A stretch of DNA of 64,000 nt from Ochrobactrum teleogrylli (GTDB lineage: Bacteria > Pseudomonadota > Alphaproteobacteria > Rhizobiales > Rhizobiaceae). The stretch is taken from contig NZ_VEWL01000003.1 in assembly GCF_006376685.1 (NCBI RefSeq), forward strand, positions 310,001 through 374,000. The letters run 5' to 3'. Below, piece by piece: positions 39,840 through 49,602 of this stretch. The notes beneath the pieces are model-generated. The model saw only the letters and a list, made by a program, of their open reading frames with translations. It had not been told where the DNA came from and made no database searches. The first letter of the stretch is position 1, and every line of letters starts with the position of its first letter. Made by a program: the position numbers and the translations under genes.

Positions 39840-40289
39840 ATGGCACGTTCCCCGGACCCAAAAGGCTCAGGCGGTCTTTCGCAGCGCCAGCTTCGCGTTG
39901 GCGAACAGGTGCGTCATGCATTGGCGCAATTGCTCCAGCGCAATGAAATCCGTGACGATCTGATCGAGCGCACTGTCATTTCCGTTTCGGAAGTGCGCAT
40001 GTCGCCCGACCTGAAGATCGCCACCTGTTTCATCATGCCGCTTGGCAATGTTGACCCGCAGTCTATCGTCAAGGCTTTGGCCGCCAACGCGAAATTCATT
40101 CGCGGACGCATGGCGCCAGTCCTTGGCCAGATGAAATACATGCCGGAGTTCCGCTTTCGCTCCGACACGAGTTTCGACAATTTTTCGAAGATCGACGCAC
40201 TTCTGCGTTCGCCGGAAGTGGCGCGCGATCTTGCGCATAACGATGAAGACGCTGGCGAGGATGAAACCTCCCGCAATGGAGACAAATAA
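39840..40289 (+). CDS. rbfA: RbfA, 30S ribosome-binding factor
   Basis: A 149-residue KH-fold protein. The signature [18 protein letters not shown] near the N-terminus and [21 protein letters not shown] in the middle match RbfA. It helps 17S rRNA processing and cold adaptation. It is preceded by a promoter-like region after the infB terminator and lies three bases from truB. The C-terminus is acidic ([18 protein letters not shown]). Confidence 0.93.
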   Translation: MARSPDPKGSGGLSQRQLRVGEQVRHALAQLLQRNEIRDDLIERTVISVSEVRMSPDLKIATCFIMPLGNVDPQSIVKALAANAKFIRGRMAPVLGQMKYMPEFRFRSDTSFDNFSKIDALLRSPEVARDLAHNDEDAGEDETSRNGDK

Positions 40290-40292
40290 AGC

Positions 40293-41267
40293 ATGGCAAG
40301 ACGGGGTAAGAAAAAAGGCCGTCCGGTTTCCGGTTGGGTTATTTTCGACAAGCCGAAAGGTATGGGATCGACCGAAGCGGTCTCGAAGATCAAGTGGCTG
40401 TTCAACGCCGAGAAGGCCGGTCATGCCGGCACACTCGACCCGCTCGCATCCGGCATGCTGCCGATTGCTTTGGGTGAGGCCACTAAGACCGTGCCTTATG
40501 TCATGGACGGAACCAAGGTCTATCGTTTCACGGTGACCTGGGGCGAGGAACGCTCGACCGACGATCTGGAAGGACAGCCGACGAAGACCTCCGACAAGCG
40601 TCCGTCGCGTGAAGAGGTTGAGGCCCTGCTGCCGAACTATACCGGCCTCATTTCGCAGATCCCGCCGCAGTTCTCCGCCATCAAGATCGACGGTGAACGC
40701 GCCTATGATCTCGCCCGTGAAGGCGAAACGGTGGAGATTCCGGCACGCGAAGTCGAGATCGACCGTCTGGAAATCGTCGAATTCCACGACGACAACCGCA
40801 CCTCGTTCGAGGTCGAGTGCTCCAAGGGCACCTATGTGCGTTCGCTGGCGCGCGATATGGGCCGCGATCTTGGCTGCTTTGGTCATATTTCCGAACTGCG
40901 CCGCATCGAAGTCGCCCCGTTCACGGAAGAAGACTTTGTCACGCTCTCGGAACTGGAAGCCGTCTGGCCGCCGCTGCCGCCGAAAGACGAGGATGGCAAT
41001 GTGCTCGAACCCGCGCCGCGCCGCGATTTTTCTGGCCTCGATGCTCTGGTGATCGATACGGGCGCCGCGCTCGATTGTCTGCCGCAGGTTCCGCTGACCG
41101 ACGATCAGGCGCAACGCGTTCGCCTCGGCAATCCAGTTATCCTGCGTGGTCGCGATGCCCCGCTGGAAGCGGACGAAGCGTGCGTCACGGCACGCGGAAA
41201 ACTGCTCGCCATCGGCTATATCGAGCATGGTCAGTTCAAGCCGAAGCGAGTTTTCACTGCTACCTAA
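40293..41267 (+). CDS. truB: TruB, tRNA pseudouridine-55 synthase
   Basis: A 324-residue enzyme. The catalytic motif [16 protein letters not shown] contains the active Asp, and the RVYRFTV-type motif ([17 protein letters not shown]) and [12 protein letters not shown] are both present. It makes pseudouridine 55 in the T-loop of tRNAs. The basic N-terminus ([15 protein letters not shown]) is typical of the group. It is co-linear with rbfA. Confidence 0.95.
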   Translation: MARRGKKKGRPVSGWVIFDKPKGMGSTEAVSKIKWLFNAEKAGHAGTLDPLASGMLPIALGEATKTVPYVMDGTKVYRFTVTWGEERSTDDLEGQPTKTSDKRPSREEVEALLPNYTGLISQIPPQFSAIKIDGERAYDLAREGETVEIPAREVEIDRLEIVEFHDDNRTSFEVECSKGTYVRSLARDMGRDLGCFGHISELRRIEVAPFTEEDFVTLSELEAVWPPLPPKDEDGNVLEPAPRRDFSGLDALVIDTGAALDCLPQVPLTDDQAQRVRLGNPVILRGRDAPLEADEACVTARGKLLAIGYIEHGQFKPKRVFTAT

Positions 41268-41440
41268 AAAGTCCTCGCAATTGGCGGGGCGTATTTGATG
41301 CTGGTATTCTTGCCGTTTTTGCACTATATGCCCCAACAGCGATCCCGCAGAAATGCAGATCAGATCGTGTAAGTTGGCCCGCGCTGGACGACATCCCGGC
41401 CTGGGCGTCTGTTTTTCCTCTCATCAAGAAAGGGTTTACG

Positions 41441-41710
41441 ATGTCGATTACTGCTGAGCGCAAGCAAGCACTTATCAAGGAATACGCCACCAAGGAAGGC
41501 GACACCGGTTCTCCTGAAGTACAGGTTGCCGTTCTTTCCGAGCGTATCGCCAACCTCACCGAACACTTCAAGGGCCACAAGAATGACAATCATTCGCGTC
41601 GCGGCCTTCTGAAGCTGGTTTCGCAGCGCCGCCGTCTTCTTGACTATGTCAAGGGCGTGGACGCAGCGCGCTACCAGGCGCTGATCAGCCGTCTTGGCCT
41701 GCGCCGTTAA
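41441..41710 (+). CDS. rpsO: 30S ribosomal protein S15
   Basis: An 89-residue protein with the standard sequence pattern [40 protein letters not shown] and SRLGLRR. It binds 16S rRNA. ATG 41441 follows AAGAAAGGG. The longer frame starting at 40817 overlaps truB and is a shadow. Neighbouring pnp makes the typical rpsO-pnp pair, with an intrinsic terminator between them that may be read through in part. Confidence 0.97.
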   Translation: MSITAERKQALIKEYATKEGDTGSPEVQVAVLSERIANLTEHFKGHKNDNHSRRGLLKLVSQRRRLLDYVKGVDAARYQALISRLGLRR

Positions 41711-41718
41711 CGGTAAAT

Positions 41719-41753
41719 CGGGCGACGTGATGAACGTCGCCCGTTTGATTTTT
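41719..41753 (+). terminator. Intrinsic terminator after rpsO
   Basis: CGGGCGACGT (41719-41728) / ACGTCGCCCG (41734-41743), followed by TTTGATTTTT. It lies nine bases after the rpsO stop. Confidence 0.88.
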
Positions 41754-41756
41754 AAA

Positions 41757-41799
41757 GCATTCCCAACAAGAGCGCGAAGCGGTTTGCGTAGGGTAATGC
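41757..41799. repeat. RIME-like palindromic repeat
   Basis: GCATTCCC (41757-41764) / GGGTAATGC (41791-41799), imperfect, between the rpsO terminator and the pnp leader. Divergent member of the family. Confidence 0.5.
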
Positions 41800-42025
41800 G
41801 GAGAAACAGAGAATAGGGCATATGCCCTTATTTCCCGCCCCGGACGAAACAAGGCCGGATCGGGTTGCCCGAGAGCCGAAAAGGCTCATGACTTGGACCC
41901 GTCATGGGGCAGGATTGCAGGTAGTTCGCTCTCCCCCGAGCTCCCCGTTGTCTTGCCCGTGGCCCGTCCGCCAACCACGGAGATGCCTTAGCGCCTGGCG
42001 CGGCGTCTCCCTATGAGGACAAGAT
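41800..42025 (+). promoter_or_regulatory. Structured pnp leader
   Basis: About 200 bases without a credible ORF. It holds hairpins GAGCC/GGCTC (about 41873-41887), CATGAC/GTCATG (about 41888-41907) and CCGTGG/CCACGG (about 41958-41981). In enteric bacteria the pnp leader hairpin is cut by RNase III for autoregulation; a similar role here is inference. Confidence 0.4.
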
Positions 42026-44167
42026 ATGTTCAATACCCACAAAGTGGAAATCGAATGGGGCGGTCGTCCGCTCACGCTCGAAACCGGCAAGATCGCGCGT
42101 CAGGCTGACGGTGCAGTTCTCGCAACCTATGGCGAAACCGTCGTTCTGGCGACTGTCGTTTCTGCCAAGGAACCGAAGCCTGGTCAGGATTTCTTCCCGC
42201 TGACGGTCAATTATCAGGAAAAGACCTATGCTGCCGGCAAGATCCCGGGCGGTTTCTTCAAGCGTGAAGGTCGTCCGAGCGAAAACGAAACCCTCGTTTC
42301 GCGCCTGATCGACCGTCCGATCCGTCCGCTCTTCGTCGATGGCTACAAGAACGACACGCAGGTTGTTCTGACCGTTGTTCAGCACGATCTCGAAAACAAC
42401 CCCGACGTCCTGTCGATGGTTGCAGCTTCCGCAGCACTGACCCTTTCCGGCGTTCCTTTCATGGGCCCGATCGGTGGTGCGCGCGTTGGTTACATCAACG
42501 GCGAATATGTTCTGAACCCGAATATCGACGAAATGCCGGAATCGAAGCTCGATCTGGTTGTTGCCGGTACGGCTGATGCCGTGCTGATGGTTGAATCGGA
42601 AGCGCAGGAACTTTCCGAAGAAGTCATGCTCGGCGCCGTCGTTTTCGGCCAGAAGAGCTTCCAGCCGGTGATCGACGCGATCATCAAGCTTGCTGAAGTT
42701 GCTGCCAAGGAACCGCGCGACTTCCAGCCGGAAGACCTGTCGGACCTCGAAGCCAAGATGCTGGCCGTTGTGGAGAACGACCTGCGCGACGCTTACAAGA
42801 TCACCGAAAAGCAGGCTCGTTACGTTGCTGTTGACGCTGCAAAGGCCAAGGCGAAGGCTCACTTCTTCCCTGAAGGCGTTGAAGAAACGGAATTCTCGGC
42901 TGAAAGCTTTGCGACTGTCTTCAAGCACCTGCAGGCGAAGATCGTTCGCTGGAACATTCTCGACACGGGCAACCGTATCGATGGCCGCGACCTGAAGACC
43001 GTTCGTGCAATCGTTTCGGAAGTTGGCCTTCTGCCGCGCACCCACGGCTCGGCGCTGTTCACCCGCGGTGAAACGCAGGCGATCGTTGTTGCTACCCTCG
43101 GCACCGGCGAAGACGAACAGATGATCGATTCTCTGACCGGTACGTACAAAGAATCCTTCATGCTGCACTACAACTTCCCGCCATATTCGGTTGGTGAAAC
43201 CGGCCGTATGGGTTCGCCGGGCCGTCGTGAAGTTGGTCATGGCAAGCTCGCATGGCGCGCTATCCACCCTATGCTGCCAGCTGCCGAACAGTTCCCTTAC
43301 ACGATCCGTTCGGTTTCCGAGATCACCGAATCCAACGGTTCTTCCTCGATGGCGACCGTTTGCGGCACCTCGCTCGCTCTGATGGACGCCGGCGTTCCGC
43401 TTGCACGTCCGGTTGCCGGTATCGCCATGGGCCTGATCAAGGAAGGCGAGCGTTATGCTGTTCTTTCCGATATTCTCGGCGATGAAGATCACCTCGGCGA
43501 CATGGACTTCAAGGTTGCCGGTACTGAAAACGGCATCACCGCACTTCAGATGGACATCAAGATCGACGGTATCACCGAAGAGATCATGAAGGTCGCTCTG
43601 GAGCAGGCCAAGGGTGGTCGCATTCATATTCTCGGCGAAATGAGCAAGGCTCTGTCCACGTCGCGTGAAGAACTCGGCGAATTCGCTCCGCGCATCGAAG
43701 TGATGAACATCCCGACCGACAAGATCCGTGATGTTATCGGTTCGGGCGGCAAGGTCATCCGCGAAATCGTGGAAAAGACCGGCGCCAAGATCAACATTGA
43801 AGACGACGGCACGGTGAAGATCGCTTCGTCGAACGGCAAGGAAATCGAAGCCGCCAAGAAGTGGATTCACTCGATTGTTGCTGAGCCGGAAGTCGGCGAA
43901 ATCTACGAAGGCACAGTCGTCAAGACCGCCGACTTCGGCGCTTTCGTGAACTTCTTCGGCCCGCGTGACGGTCTGGTTCACATCTCGCAGCTGGCTGCCG
44001 ACCGCGTTGCCAAGACCACCGATGTGGTCAAGGAAGGCCAGAAGGTCTGGGTCAAGCTCATGGGCTTCGACGAACGCGGCAAGGTTCGCCTGTCGATGAA
44101 GGTCGTCGATCAGGAAACCGGCAAGGAAGTCGTAGTTGAAAAGAAGGCAGACGCAGACGCTGAATAA
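42026..44167 (+). CDS. pnp: Polynucleotide phosphorylase
   Basis: A 713-residue phosphorolytic 3'-5' exoribonuclease. It has two RNase PH-type domains (residues about 10-220 and 315-540, with [19 protein letters not shown] in the second), a KH domain ([20 protein letters not shown]) and a C-terminal S1 domain ([20 protein letters not shown]). A component of the RNA degradosome. ATG 42026 follows TGAGGA. The leader is structured and may mediate autoregulation. A terminator follows 25 bases after the stop. Confidence 0.97.
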   Translation: MFNTHKVEIEWGGRPLTLETGKIARQADGAVLATYGETVVLATVVSAKEPKPGQDFFPLTVNYQEKTYAAGKIPGGFFKREGRPSENETLVSRLIDRPIRPLFVDGYKNDTQVVLTVVQHDLENNPDVLSMVAASAALTLSGVPFMGPIGGARVGYINGEYVLNPNIDEMPESKLDLVVAGTADAVLMVESEAQELSEEVMLGAVVFGQKSFQPVIDAIIKLAEVAAKEPRDFQPEDLSDLEAKMLAVVENDLRDAYKITEKQARYVAVDAAKAKAKAHFFPEGVEETEFSAESFATVFKHLQAKIVRWNILDTGNRIDGRDLKTVRAIVSEVGLLPRTHGSALFTRGETQAIVVATLGTGEDEQMIDSLTGTYKESFMLHYNFPPYSVGETGRMGSPGRREVGHGKLAWRAIHPMLPAAEQFPYTIRSVSEITESNGSSSMATVCGTSLALMDAGVPLARPVAGIAMGLIKEGERYAVLSDILGDEDHLGDMDFKVAGTENGITALQMDIKIDGITEEIMKVALEQAKGGRIHILGEMSKALSTSREELGEFAPRIEVMNIPTDKIRDVIGSGGKVIREIVEKTGAKINIEDDGTVKIASSNGKEIEAAKKWIHSIVAEPEVGEIYEGTVVKTADFGAFVNFFGPRDGLVHISQLAADRVAKTTDVVKEGQKVWVKLMGFDERGKVRLSMKVVDQETGKEVVVEKKADADAE

Positions 44168-44192
44168 GCCCTGCATCGCTTATGAAATCGGA

Positions 44193-44217
44193 AAGCGCGC
44201 CCTCGGGCGCGCTTTTT
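44193..44217 (+). terminator. Intrinsic terminator after pnp
   Basis: GCGCGCCC/GGGCGCGC around a two-to-four base loop (44195-44212), followed by six T residues. Confidence 0.92.
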
Positions 44218-44287
44218 TGTTGTTTCACGGGAATCATAGGGGTCGTGCGGACTTTTCGGATGCGATCTTGCGGGTTAAAGAACGATC

Positions 44288-45310
44288 ATGATGACACCGG
44301 CACAGAAAACACTCTTCCTTCCCTTCGAGCAGGGCATTCTCGATACGCCCGAAGATGGGCAATCCTTTCTCGCATGCGGCCTTTCCGCCGACCGGCTTCT
44401 CGATCCTGAATGGAAGCAGATCCTGACTTGCCTGCAACCATGGCGTCCAGATTTTCTGGCGCTGGGCAAGGAAGGCTTTCGCGCAGAGCCGAGATTGGCC
44501 ACAGAGAGCCGTTTTAACGGCGGGCTACTCCTGCTCGGAAAACACCGTGGGCGCAACGAGGCGTGGTTCTCCGAGCTTTTGGCGCGTGTTCAGCCGGGCG
44601 GGTGGATCGTCGTTTGCGGGGACAAGAAGCTTGGCGTCGATAGTTTCCGCAAATGGGTGGGCAATATCGCCGAAATCAGCGACCGGATGTCAAAGAACCA
44701 CGCGGTGGCCTTCTGGCTGCAGCGTCCCGCCGATCTGGACGACGACTTCATCGCGGCGCTGCGCCCGCTGGAAAGCGCAATTGATGATGTGTTCCGCACC
44801 GAACCGGGCATGTTTTCGCACGGCGCCATCGACAAGGGCTCGGCGCTGTTGGTCCCGCATATGGAAAAGATCGTGTTCGGCAATGTAGCGGATTTTGGCG
44901 CGGGCTGGGGTTATCTCGCAGCGCAGAGCTTGAAATATGCCGACCGCATCAAGTCCATCGATCTGTTCGAGGCGGATTATGAGGCGCTGGAGGCCGCACG
45001 CGGCAATCTGGAGCGCCTGGGCGCTTCGGTGCCGATTTCCTTCAACTGGTTCGATATTACCAGCGAGAAGGTGACCGGCATCTACGATACCGTCATCATG
45101 AACCCGCCGTTCCACGAAGGGCGCGTGACGGATGTTTCGCTTGGCCAGAGCTTTATCTCGGCTGCAGCGTCGCGGCTGAAGCCGGGCGGTCGCCTGCTGA
45201 TGGTCGCCAACCGGCAGCTGCCTTATGAGGTGACCCTCAAGGGCCTGTTCAAGTCGGTGACGACACTGGAAGAAGCAGACGGTTTCAAAATCTTCGATGC
45301 GAAGAAGTGA
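44288..45310 (+). CDS. RsmC-like class I SAM-dependent methyltransferase
   Basis: A 340-residue protein with a degenerate N-terminal domain and a C-terminal MTS domain (residues about 170-335). Motif I is VADFGAGWGYLA, and the catalytic NPPF motif is DTVIMNPPFHEGR, typical of N2-guanine methyltransferases. RsmC/RsmD-type enzymes methylate G1207 or G966 in 16S rRNA; the two-domain length fits RsmC. ATG 44288 or ATG 44291 are both possible. It follows pnp after a strong terminator and converges with the enoyl-CoA hydratase. Confidence 0.82.
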   Translation: MMTPAQKTLFLPFEQGILDTPEDGQSFLACGLSADRLLDPEWKQILTCLQPWRPDFLALGKEGFRAEPRLATESRFNGGLLLLGKHRGRNEAWFSELLARVQPGGWIVVCGDKKLGVDSFRKWVGNIAEISDRMSKNHAVAFWLQRPADLDDDFIAALRPLESAIDDVFRTEPGMFSHGAIDKGSALLVPHMEKIVFGNVADFGAGWGYLAAQSLKYADRIKSIDLFEADYEALEAARGNLERLGASVPISFNWFDITSEKVTGIYDTVIMNPPFHEGRVTDVSLGQSFISAAASRLKPGGRLLMVANRQLPYEVTLKGLFKSVTTLEEADGFKIFDAKK

Positions 45311-45450
45311 AACAAGGGCGCAAGACTTCTGCTTGCGAATGAGCATTCAGGCCGCTTGTGCCTGAAAACAATAGCAAAGACCGGGACACAAAAATGTCCC
45401 GGCCTCTTTCGTCTATCAGGCAGTAACCATCACCCGATGTGGTGTCGATC

Positions 45451-46224
45451 TTATCGATTCTTGAAGCTTGGCGTGCGCTTGTCGATGAAAGCGGCCATGC
45501 CTTCCTTCTGGTCTTCCGTCGCAAAAAGCGAATGGAACAGGCGGCGCTCATAGCGCAGTCCTTCGTTCAAGGTCATTTCGTAGCTGCGATTGACCGCTTC
45601 CTTGGCCATCAGCACGGACGGACGCGAGAAGGAGGCGATGCGCTCGGCTGCCTTCAGCGCTTCTTCCAGCAGGACTTCCGGCTCGACGACCCGCGAAACG
45701 AGACCCGAACGCTCGGCTTCCGCTGCATCCATCATGCGGCCAGTCAGGCACATATCCATGGCCTTGGACTTGCCGACAAAACGGGTCAGGCGCTGCGAGC
45801 CGCCCATGCCCGGAATAACGCCCAGCGTAATTTCCGGCTGGCCGAACTTGGCATTGCTGCCCGCGATGATGAAGTCGCACATCATGGCCAGCTCGCACCC
45901 GCCACCCAGCGCATAGCCGGAAACGGCGGCGATGATCGGCTTGCGCGCGCGGTCCACCTTCTGCCAGTCGGAGAACATATCCTGCAAATAGGCATCGACG
46001 AAATCGATCGACTGCATTTCCTTGATGTCGGCGCCCGCCGCGAAGGCTTTTTCGGAACCGGTCAACACCACGGCGCCAATCTTGTCATCGGCGTCGAAAG
46101 CCGAGAGCGCATCCGTCAAATCATCGAGCACTCCCCGATTGAGCGCATTGAGCGCTTGCGGGCGATTGAGGCGGATAAGCCCGACATTGCCGCGCGTCTC
46201 GACGATGATCGTTTCATAAGCCAT
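45451..46224 (-). CDS. Enoyl-CoA hydratase
   Basis: A 257-residue crotonase-fold enzyme. The oxyanion-hole region [10 protein letters not shown], the [12 protein letters not shown] motif and the catalytic Glu pair (in GGGCELAM and [10 protein letters not shown]) are present, so hydratase activity is expected. It hydrates 2-enoyl-CoA in fatty-acid or amino-acid breakdown. ATG 46224 has GAGGAG upstream. It is followed on the minus strand by a long gap; the neighbouring mutM is upstream with about 120 bases between. Confidence 0.9.
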   Translation of the reverse strand: MAYETIIVETRGNVGLIRLNRPQALNALNRGVLDDLTDALSAFDADDKIGAVVLTGSEKAFAAGADIKEMQSIDFVDAYLQDMFSDWQKVDRARKPIIAAVSGYALGGGCELAMMCDFIIAGSNAKFGQPEITLGVIPGMGGSQRLTRFVGKSKAMDMCLTGRMMDAAEAERSGLVSRVVEPEVLLEEALKAAERIASFSRPSVLMAKEAVNRSYEMTLNEGLRYERRLFHSLFATEDQKEGMAAFIDKRTPSFKNR

Positions 46225-46345
46225 GGAATTCTGCTCCTCCTTCATCAGGCATCGCCGTCCGGTTCAGGCCCCTATAAGGCCGATACCATGACAGCTTCAA
46301 TTTCCGGGCGGCAAGGTGAACCGGCCATCCCCGTTTGGCAAGGTC

Positions 46346-47227
46346 TTATGTCTGGCACGAGGCACAGAAAAAAGTCGAACGTCCCGCCTGAACCGCACGC
46401 TCGACCACGCCATTGCAGGCGGGATTGCGACACGGCTCCCCTTCCCGCCCATAGACCGAGAAGGAATGCTGGAAATAGCCGAGTGCGCCATCGGCCTGAA
46501 TATAATCCTTCAGGCTCGATCCGCCCGCAGCAATCGCCTCCGCAATCACTGTGCGGATATCGCTCGCCAGACGCTCCATAAGTGCTGCATCGTCCGCCAC
46601 GGCCCCGGCTGCCCGCATGGGCGACAGGCCGGAACGCCACAGCGCCTCGCAGACATAGATATTGCCGAGACCGGCGATCAGCCGCTGATCAAGCAGCGCT
46701 GCCTTGAGCGGCGTGCGCCGTCCCTGGAACAACTCCGCCAGTACCGCCCCCGACAGAAGATTGCCGGTCGGTTCGATCCCGAGGCCGCTCAGAAACGGAT
46801 GCGTATCGAGCGCGCCTTTTTCCGCAAACAGCATGAAGCCGAAACGGCGCGGATCATTATAGATGATGCGCGCGCCCGAACCGCCCGGCCGCAGCAGGTG
46901 AAACACCACATGGTCATGGGCGCTGTTCTTCGAACGCTCATGCTGGAAGGCGCCGGGCGTATCGGCATCGTCGTCGGCCTCGATGCGAAACGAGCCGGAC
47001 ATGCCAAGATGGCTGATAACGGACAGGCCGTCATCAAGGTGAAGCGTGAGATATTTCGCACGGCGACCGAGCGCCTCGATACGGTGACCGGTCAGTCGCT
47101 CGACAAAATGCTCCGGGAATGGAAAGCGGAGATCAGGTCTGTTCTGATCGACCTTTTCGATGGTTGCACCTTCCATGAAGGGTTGCAAGCCGCGGCGAAC
47201 GGTTTCTACCTCGGGCAATTCTGGCAT
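46346..47227 (-). CDS. mutM: Formamidopyrimidine-DNA glycosylase (MutM/Fpg)
   Basis: A 293-residue repair enzyme. The N-terminal [13 protein letters not shown] supplies the catalytic Pro and Glu, and HLGMSG the conserved His. The H2TH domain precedes a C-terminal zinc finger with CRNPAC and FCASC. It removes 8-oxoguanine and nicks the strand. I chose ATG 47227, the start of the canonical M-PELPE N-terminus; the frame from 47443 runs through a MITE-like repeat. The repeat just upstream may overlap its promoter. Confidence 0.95.
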   Translation of the reverse strand: MPELPEVETVRRGLQPFMEGATIEKVDQNRPDLRFPFPEHFVERLTGHRIEALGRRAKYLTLHLDDGLSVISHLGMSGSFRIEADDDADTPGAFQHERSKNSAHDHVVFHLLRPGGSGARIIYNDPRRFGFMLFAEKGALDTHPFLSGLGIEPTGNLLSGAVLAELFQGRRTPLKAALLDQRLIAGLGNIYVCEALWRSGLSPMRAAGAVADDAALMERLASDIRTVIAEAIAAGGSSLKDYIQADGALGYFQHSFSVYGREGEPCRNPACNGVVERAVQAGRSTFFCASCQT

Positions 47228-47295
47228 GAAAACAAATCCTGAAGGGGGCGGTTTGGCCTTTCCTTCTATATGTTGGGTTTTATCCGCATTGCCAA

Positions 47296-47441
47296 GCACT
47301 ACAGTTGCATTCTTCGTGATGCCGGTCTGCAACGAGCAATTTCCTGCGCTCCGGTGCTCACGTACGTTGAAGTACGCTCCGCTCCGGTGCTCGAAAATCA
47401 CTCGTTTCGCCGCGGCCTGACGAAGAATGCAACTGTAGTGC
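47296..47441. mobile_element. MITE-like repeat with 22-bp perfect terminal inverted repeats
   Basis: The left end GCACTACAGTTGCATTCTTC (first 20 of 22 bases) at 47296-47317 is matched exactly by the reverse complement at 47420-47441; the arms extend imperfectly to about 29 bp. The 146-base element holds an inner palindrome CGTACGTTGAAGTACG and a direct repeat GCTCCGGTGCTC (twice). It encodes no protein and lies between mutM and the tad locus. Confidence 0.72.
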
Positions 47442-47465
47442 AAGGGGCAGAGCCAAGAGACGGGT

Positions 47466-48026
47466 TCAGCAACCGCTGCAGGGAATGGTGTTGGTATAGC
47501 GCGGCGCGAGGTAATAGGTCTCGCTCATCGGTATGCTGGTCGATATCCAGGAATTCAGCGGCTTGTAGTCCAGTTCGACATCGACCTTGATGAAATAGGC
47601 ATCGCTTGCGACCAGCGCCTCGGGAAGATCGGCCTTGCTGCCAGCCAGCGCCGCGAAATTTGCGACATTGGCGCGCGACCAGTCAACAGTCACGGAAAAG
47701 GTGCTGGACGACTGCGCCTTGGTGACCTTGATGGCTGTCACCCTGATCTTCGGGCTTGTCCGGCGATAGGGCAAAAGCGACGTGCTGCCGATGGCGAACA
47801 TATCGTCGATATCCGTGGCTTTGACGGATATCTGGCGCGTGACCAGATCGGCAAGGCTACTCGCGGACCGCGACACCTTCTTGTTGACGTCGAGACCATC
47901 GGCCAAATCGGTGGAGCCCAGATAAATCAGGAGCAGAACCGGGACGATCAGCGCGAATTCAACCGCGCCGACCGCGCGCTTGTCGCGAAAAAATCTCTTC
48001 AACAACCGGGATAATGCTGTTCGCAT
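47466..48026 (-). CDS. TadE/TadG-like pilus pseudopilin
   Basis: A 186-residue protein. The N-terminus [24 protein letters not shown] has the TadE-type prepilin cleavage region (AVEFA) and one membrane helix. The rest is periplasmic and ends in PCSGC. Too short for a full TadG with a vWA domain, so TadE-like or a truncated TadG. It is the first of two such genes on the minus strand facing away from the Flp pilin operon; both probably assist pilus assembly. Confidence 0.75.
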   Translation of the reverse strand: MRTALSRLLKRFFRDKRAVGAVEFALIVPVLLLIYLGSTDLADGLDVNKKVSRSASSLADLVTRQISVKATDIDDMFAIGSTSLLPYRRTSPKIRVTAIKVTKAQSSSTFSVTVDWSRANVANFAALAGSKADLPEALVASDAYFIKVDVELDYKPLNSWISTSIPMSETYYLAPRYTNTIPCSGC

Positions 48027-48068
48027 GGCGATATAGGTCCAGTCCGGGCCACAACCCGATATTCGTCG

Positions 48069-48653
48069 TCAGTTTGGAAACGGCTCGTTTTGCCATGTCA
48101 GCGTGGAGAATAACGGCATAGTGCCGCTTTCCGCATCGGCACTATCGGTCATGTAGAGTATGTTTGTCAGAACCGGCCAGCGATAAAGCACATTGAGCTG
48201 GTTGATGGTCGAGGTGCCGTTGGTGCCGGTGATGCCGGTGCGGGACAGATAGCCTTTGTCCGTCAGAATGTCGCGGGTCGGGACCGAGGCAAAGCCGGAA
48301 TAGGTTCCGAGATTGAATGACAACCCCTCGCAACCGGTTTTCACCATGAACTGGATCTGATCGCAAAGCATGGTCTGGATTCTGGTCTGCGTGAGATCGC
48401 TTCCCCGGACCTGCCCGGTCTGGATCTGGCGCGCCACGTTCTGCGTGGCGTTCCACAACATCTGTCGGGCGGTGAAATTCATGCCTGTTTCAATGATCGA
48501 AAAGACGATGAGGAGAAACGGGATGATCAGGAGCGTGAATTCAATGGCCGTGACGCCGTCTCGCGCCCGACCGAACAGCCGCAACTGACGGATGGCGGCC
48601 TGCAACCGCAGCCGTCCTTCTCCGCGCCTTTGACGGAAATCCATGAATGCCAT
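48069..48653 (-). CDS. TadE-family pseudopilin
   Basis: A 194-residue protein. The N-terminus is basic, then DGVTAIEFTLLIIPFLLIVFSIIETG gives the TadE prepilin motif (AIEF) and membrane helix. The periplasmic part has two Cys (LCDQIQF and GCEG) that might form a disulphide. It is processed by CpaA-type prepilin peptidase in related systems. It lies 42 bases upstream of the other TadE/G-like gene, so both probably share an mRNA. ATG 48653 or 48644 are possible starts. Confidence 0.8.
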   Translation of the reverse strand: MAFMDFRQRRGEGRLRLQAAIRQLRLFGRARDGVTAIEFTLLIIPFLLIVFSIIETGMNFTARQMLWNATQNVARQIQTGQVRGSDLTQTRIQTMLCDQIQFMVKTGCEGLSFNLGTYSGFASVPTRDILTDKGYLSRTGITGTNGTSTINQLNVLYRWPVLTNILYMTDSADAESGTMPLFSTLTWQNEPFPN

Positions 48654-48751
48654 GCCCCACCCAAACCTGCCGGTTCAAACCATGGCGCATGATTACATCA
48701 GGACAACCTGAAAGAGTATTAACGGCGCAGGTCGGATTTTAGAGAGGGGTG

Positions 48752-49168
48752 TTATTTATCGTCGCCGGTCTTGGTGGACGCCTTTTCGCAATAGGGTGTG
48801 CAGGACAGCGTCTGCACCTCTGCCTGGCGATAAACGCGCATGGTGCCGCGCGCATTGCTGGAAACGACGAGTTCCCGGTCGATGATCGGCTCGCCGTTCT
48901 TATCCATGACAACGATATTGGTAACGCCAAAATCCTTGCCGGTCAGCACGATGGTCTGGGAATCCTGCACCACTGCATCCGCAATGGCGGGATTGCCGAT
49001 CACCACGGTGTCGGCGGGTCGAGCCAGACGAAGGATGCGCGCCTGACTGGTTTCCAGCTTGATATATTCTTCCGCCTGCGCAGCCTGAAGCCCTGCTGAA
49101 ACCAGCATCATTGCGGCCAAAGCAGATGCCTTCCGCAACTTTTCCGAAGAGAAAAACCGATGCGCCAC
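48752..49168 (-). CDS. Stand-alone secretin N-domain-like protein of the tad locus
   Basis: A 138-residue exported protein: signal peptide (LAAMMLVSAGLQAAQA) then a single domain similar in pattern to the N-terminal T2SS-T3SS pilus domain of CpaC. Compare LARPADTVVIGNPAIADAVV here with LPQDAYDVLVSNPSIADAVT in CpaC, then TNIVVMDKNGEPI against TNIFVFGPNGEQI. The C-terminus has two Cys (LSCTPYCEKAS). It has no secretin barrel. It may bind periplasmic pilus parts or assist secretin assembly; that is inference. Divergent from the Flp operon. Confidence 0.75.
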   Translation of the reverse strand: MAHRFFSSEKLRKASALAAMMLVSAGLQAAQAEEYIKLETSQARILRLARPADTVVIGNPAIADAVVQDSQTIVLTGKDFGVTNIVVMDKNGEPIIDRELVVSSNARGTMRVYRQAEVQTLSCTPYCEKASTKTGDDK

Positions 49169-49392
49169 TCTACGACCCCCGTAATATGCCTAGCAAATAA
49201 TGAAGAGGATTGGTGAAGGAAGCATTAAGCCGCCCCGCCTCATGCGCCAGCGGCGAGCCAATCGACCGGGAAACGCTTCATTAACCCTGATTGTTAAGGG
49301 CCCTACAATGCGTGTCGATTATCTTTCAGCCATCCGAACAGAGCGACGGCCATGATGGGGCAGCCGTCTTCGGAGAGGTGAAGGAGCGTACA
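49169..49392. promoter_or_regulatory. Divergent promoter region of the tad locus
   Basis: 224 bases between the minus-strand secretin-N-domain gene and the Flp pilin. It should hold the promoters for both directions. The palindromic-looking TTAACCCTGATTGTTAAGGG lies at about 49280. No regulator site can be named. Confidence 0.4.
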
Positions 49393-49575
49393 ATGCCGAC
49401 ATTGATGACGCGTTTTTTGAAGAACCGGGCCGGTTCCACAGCGATTGAATATGCGCTGATCGGCACGCTGGTTTCGATTGCGATCGTCAGCGGCGTGGCG
49501 CTCATGGCCGGCAGCGTCGGCGAAAAATTCGACAGCGTTGCCACGAGCTTTCAGAACGCGACCAACGGCCAATAA
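49393..49575 (+). CDS. flp: Flp/Tad pilin
   Basis: A 60-residue prepilin: short leader MPTLMTRFLKNRAG, then the Flp motif STAIEYALIGTLVSIAIV with the conserved Glu-Tyr. Cleavage after the Gly would give a mature pilin of about 46 residues, a usual size for Flp. ATG 49393 follows AAGGAG. It is the first gene of the cpa operon and followed by the prepilin peptidase CpaA. Also called PilA in Caulobacter. The C-terminus is short and polar (FQNATNGQ). Confidence 0.92.
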   Translation: MPTLMTRFLKNRAGSTAIEYALIGTLVSIAIVSGVALMAGSVGEKFDSVATSFQNATNGQ

Positions 49576-49602
49576 CACTTATTGAATGGATCGGGGGATT
49601 CG

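Noticed and set aside
42011-44176. 721-codon open frame antisense to pnp
   Set aside because: It covers pnp exactly and has low-complexity, His/Arg-rich sequence typical of the reverse strand of a GC-biased gene.
47228-47443. N-terminal extension of MutM
   Set aside because: Active MutM needs Pro2 exposed after Met removal, so the start must be at 47227; the extension lies in a repeat.
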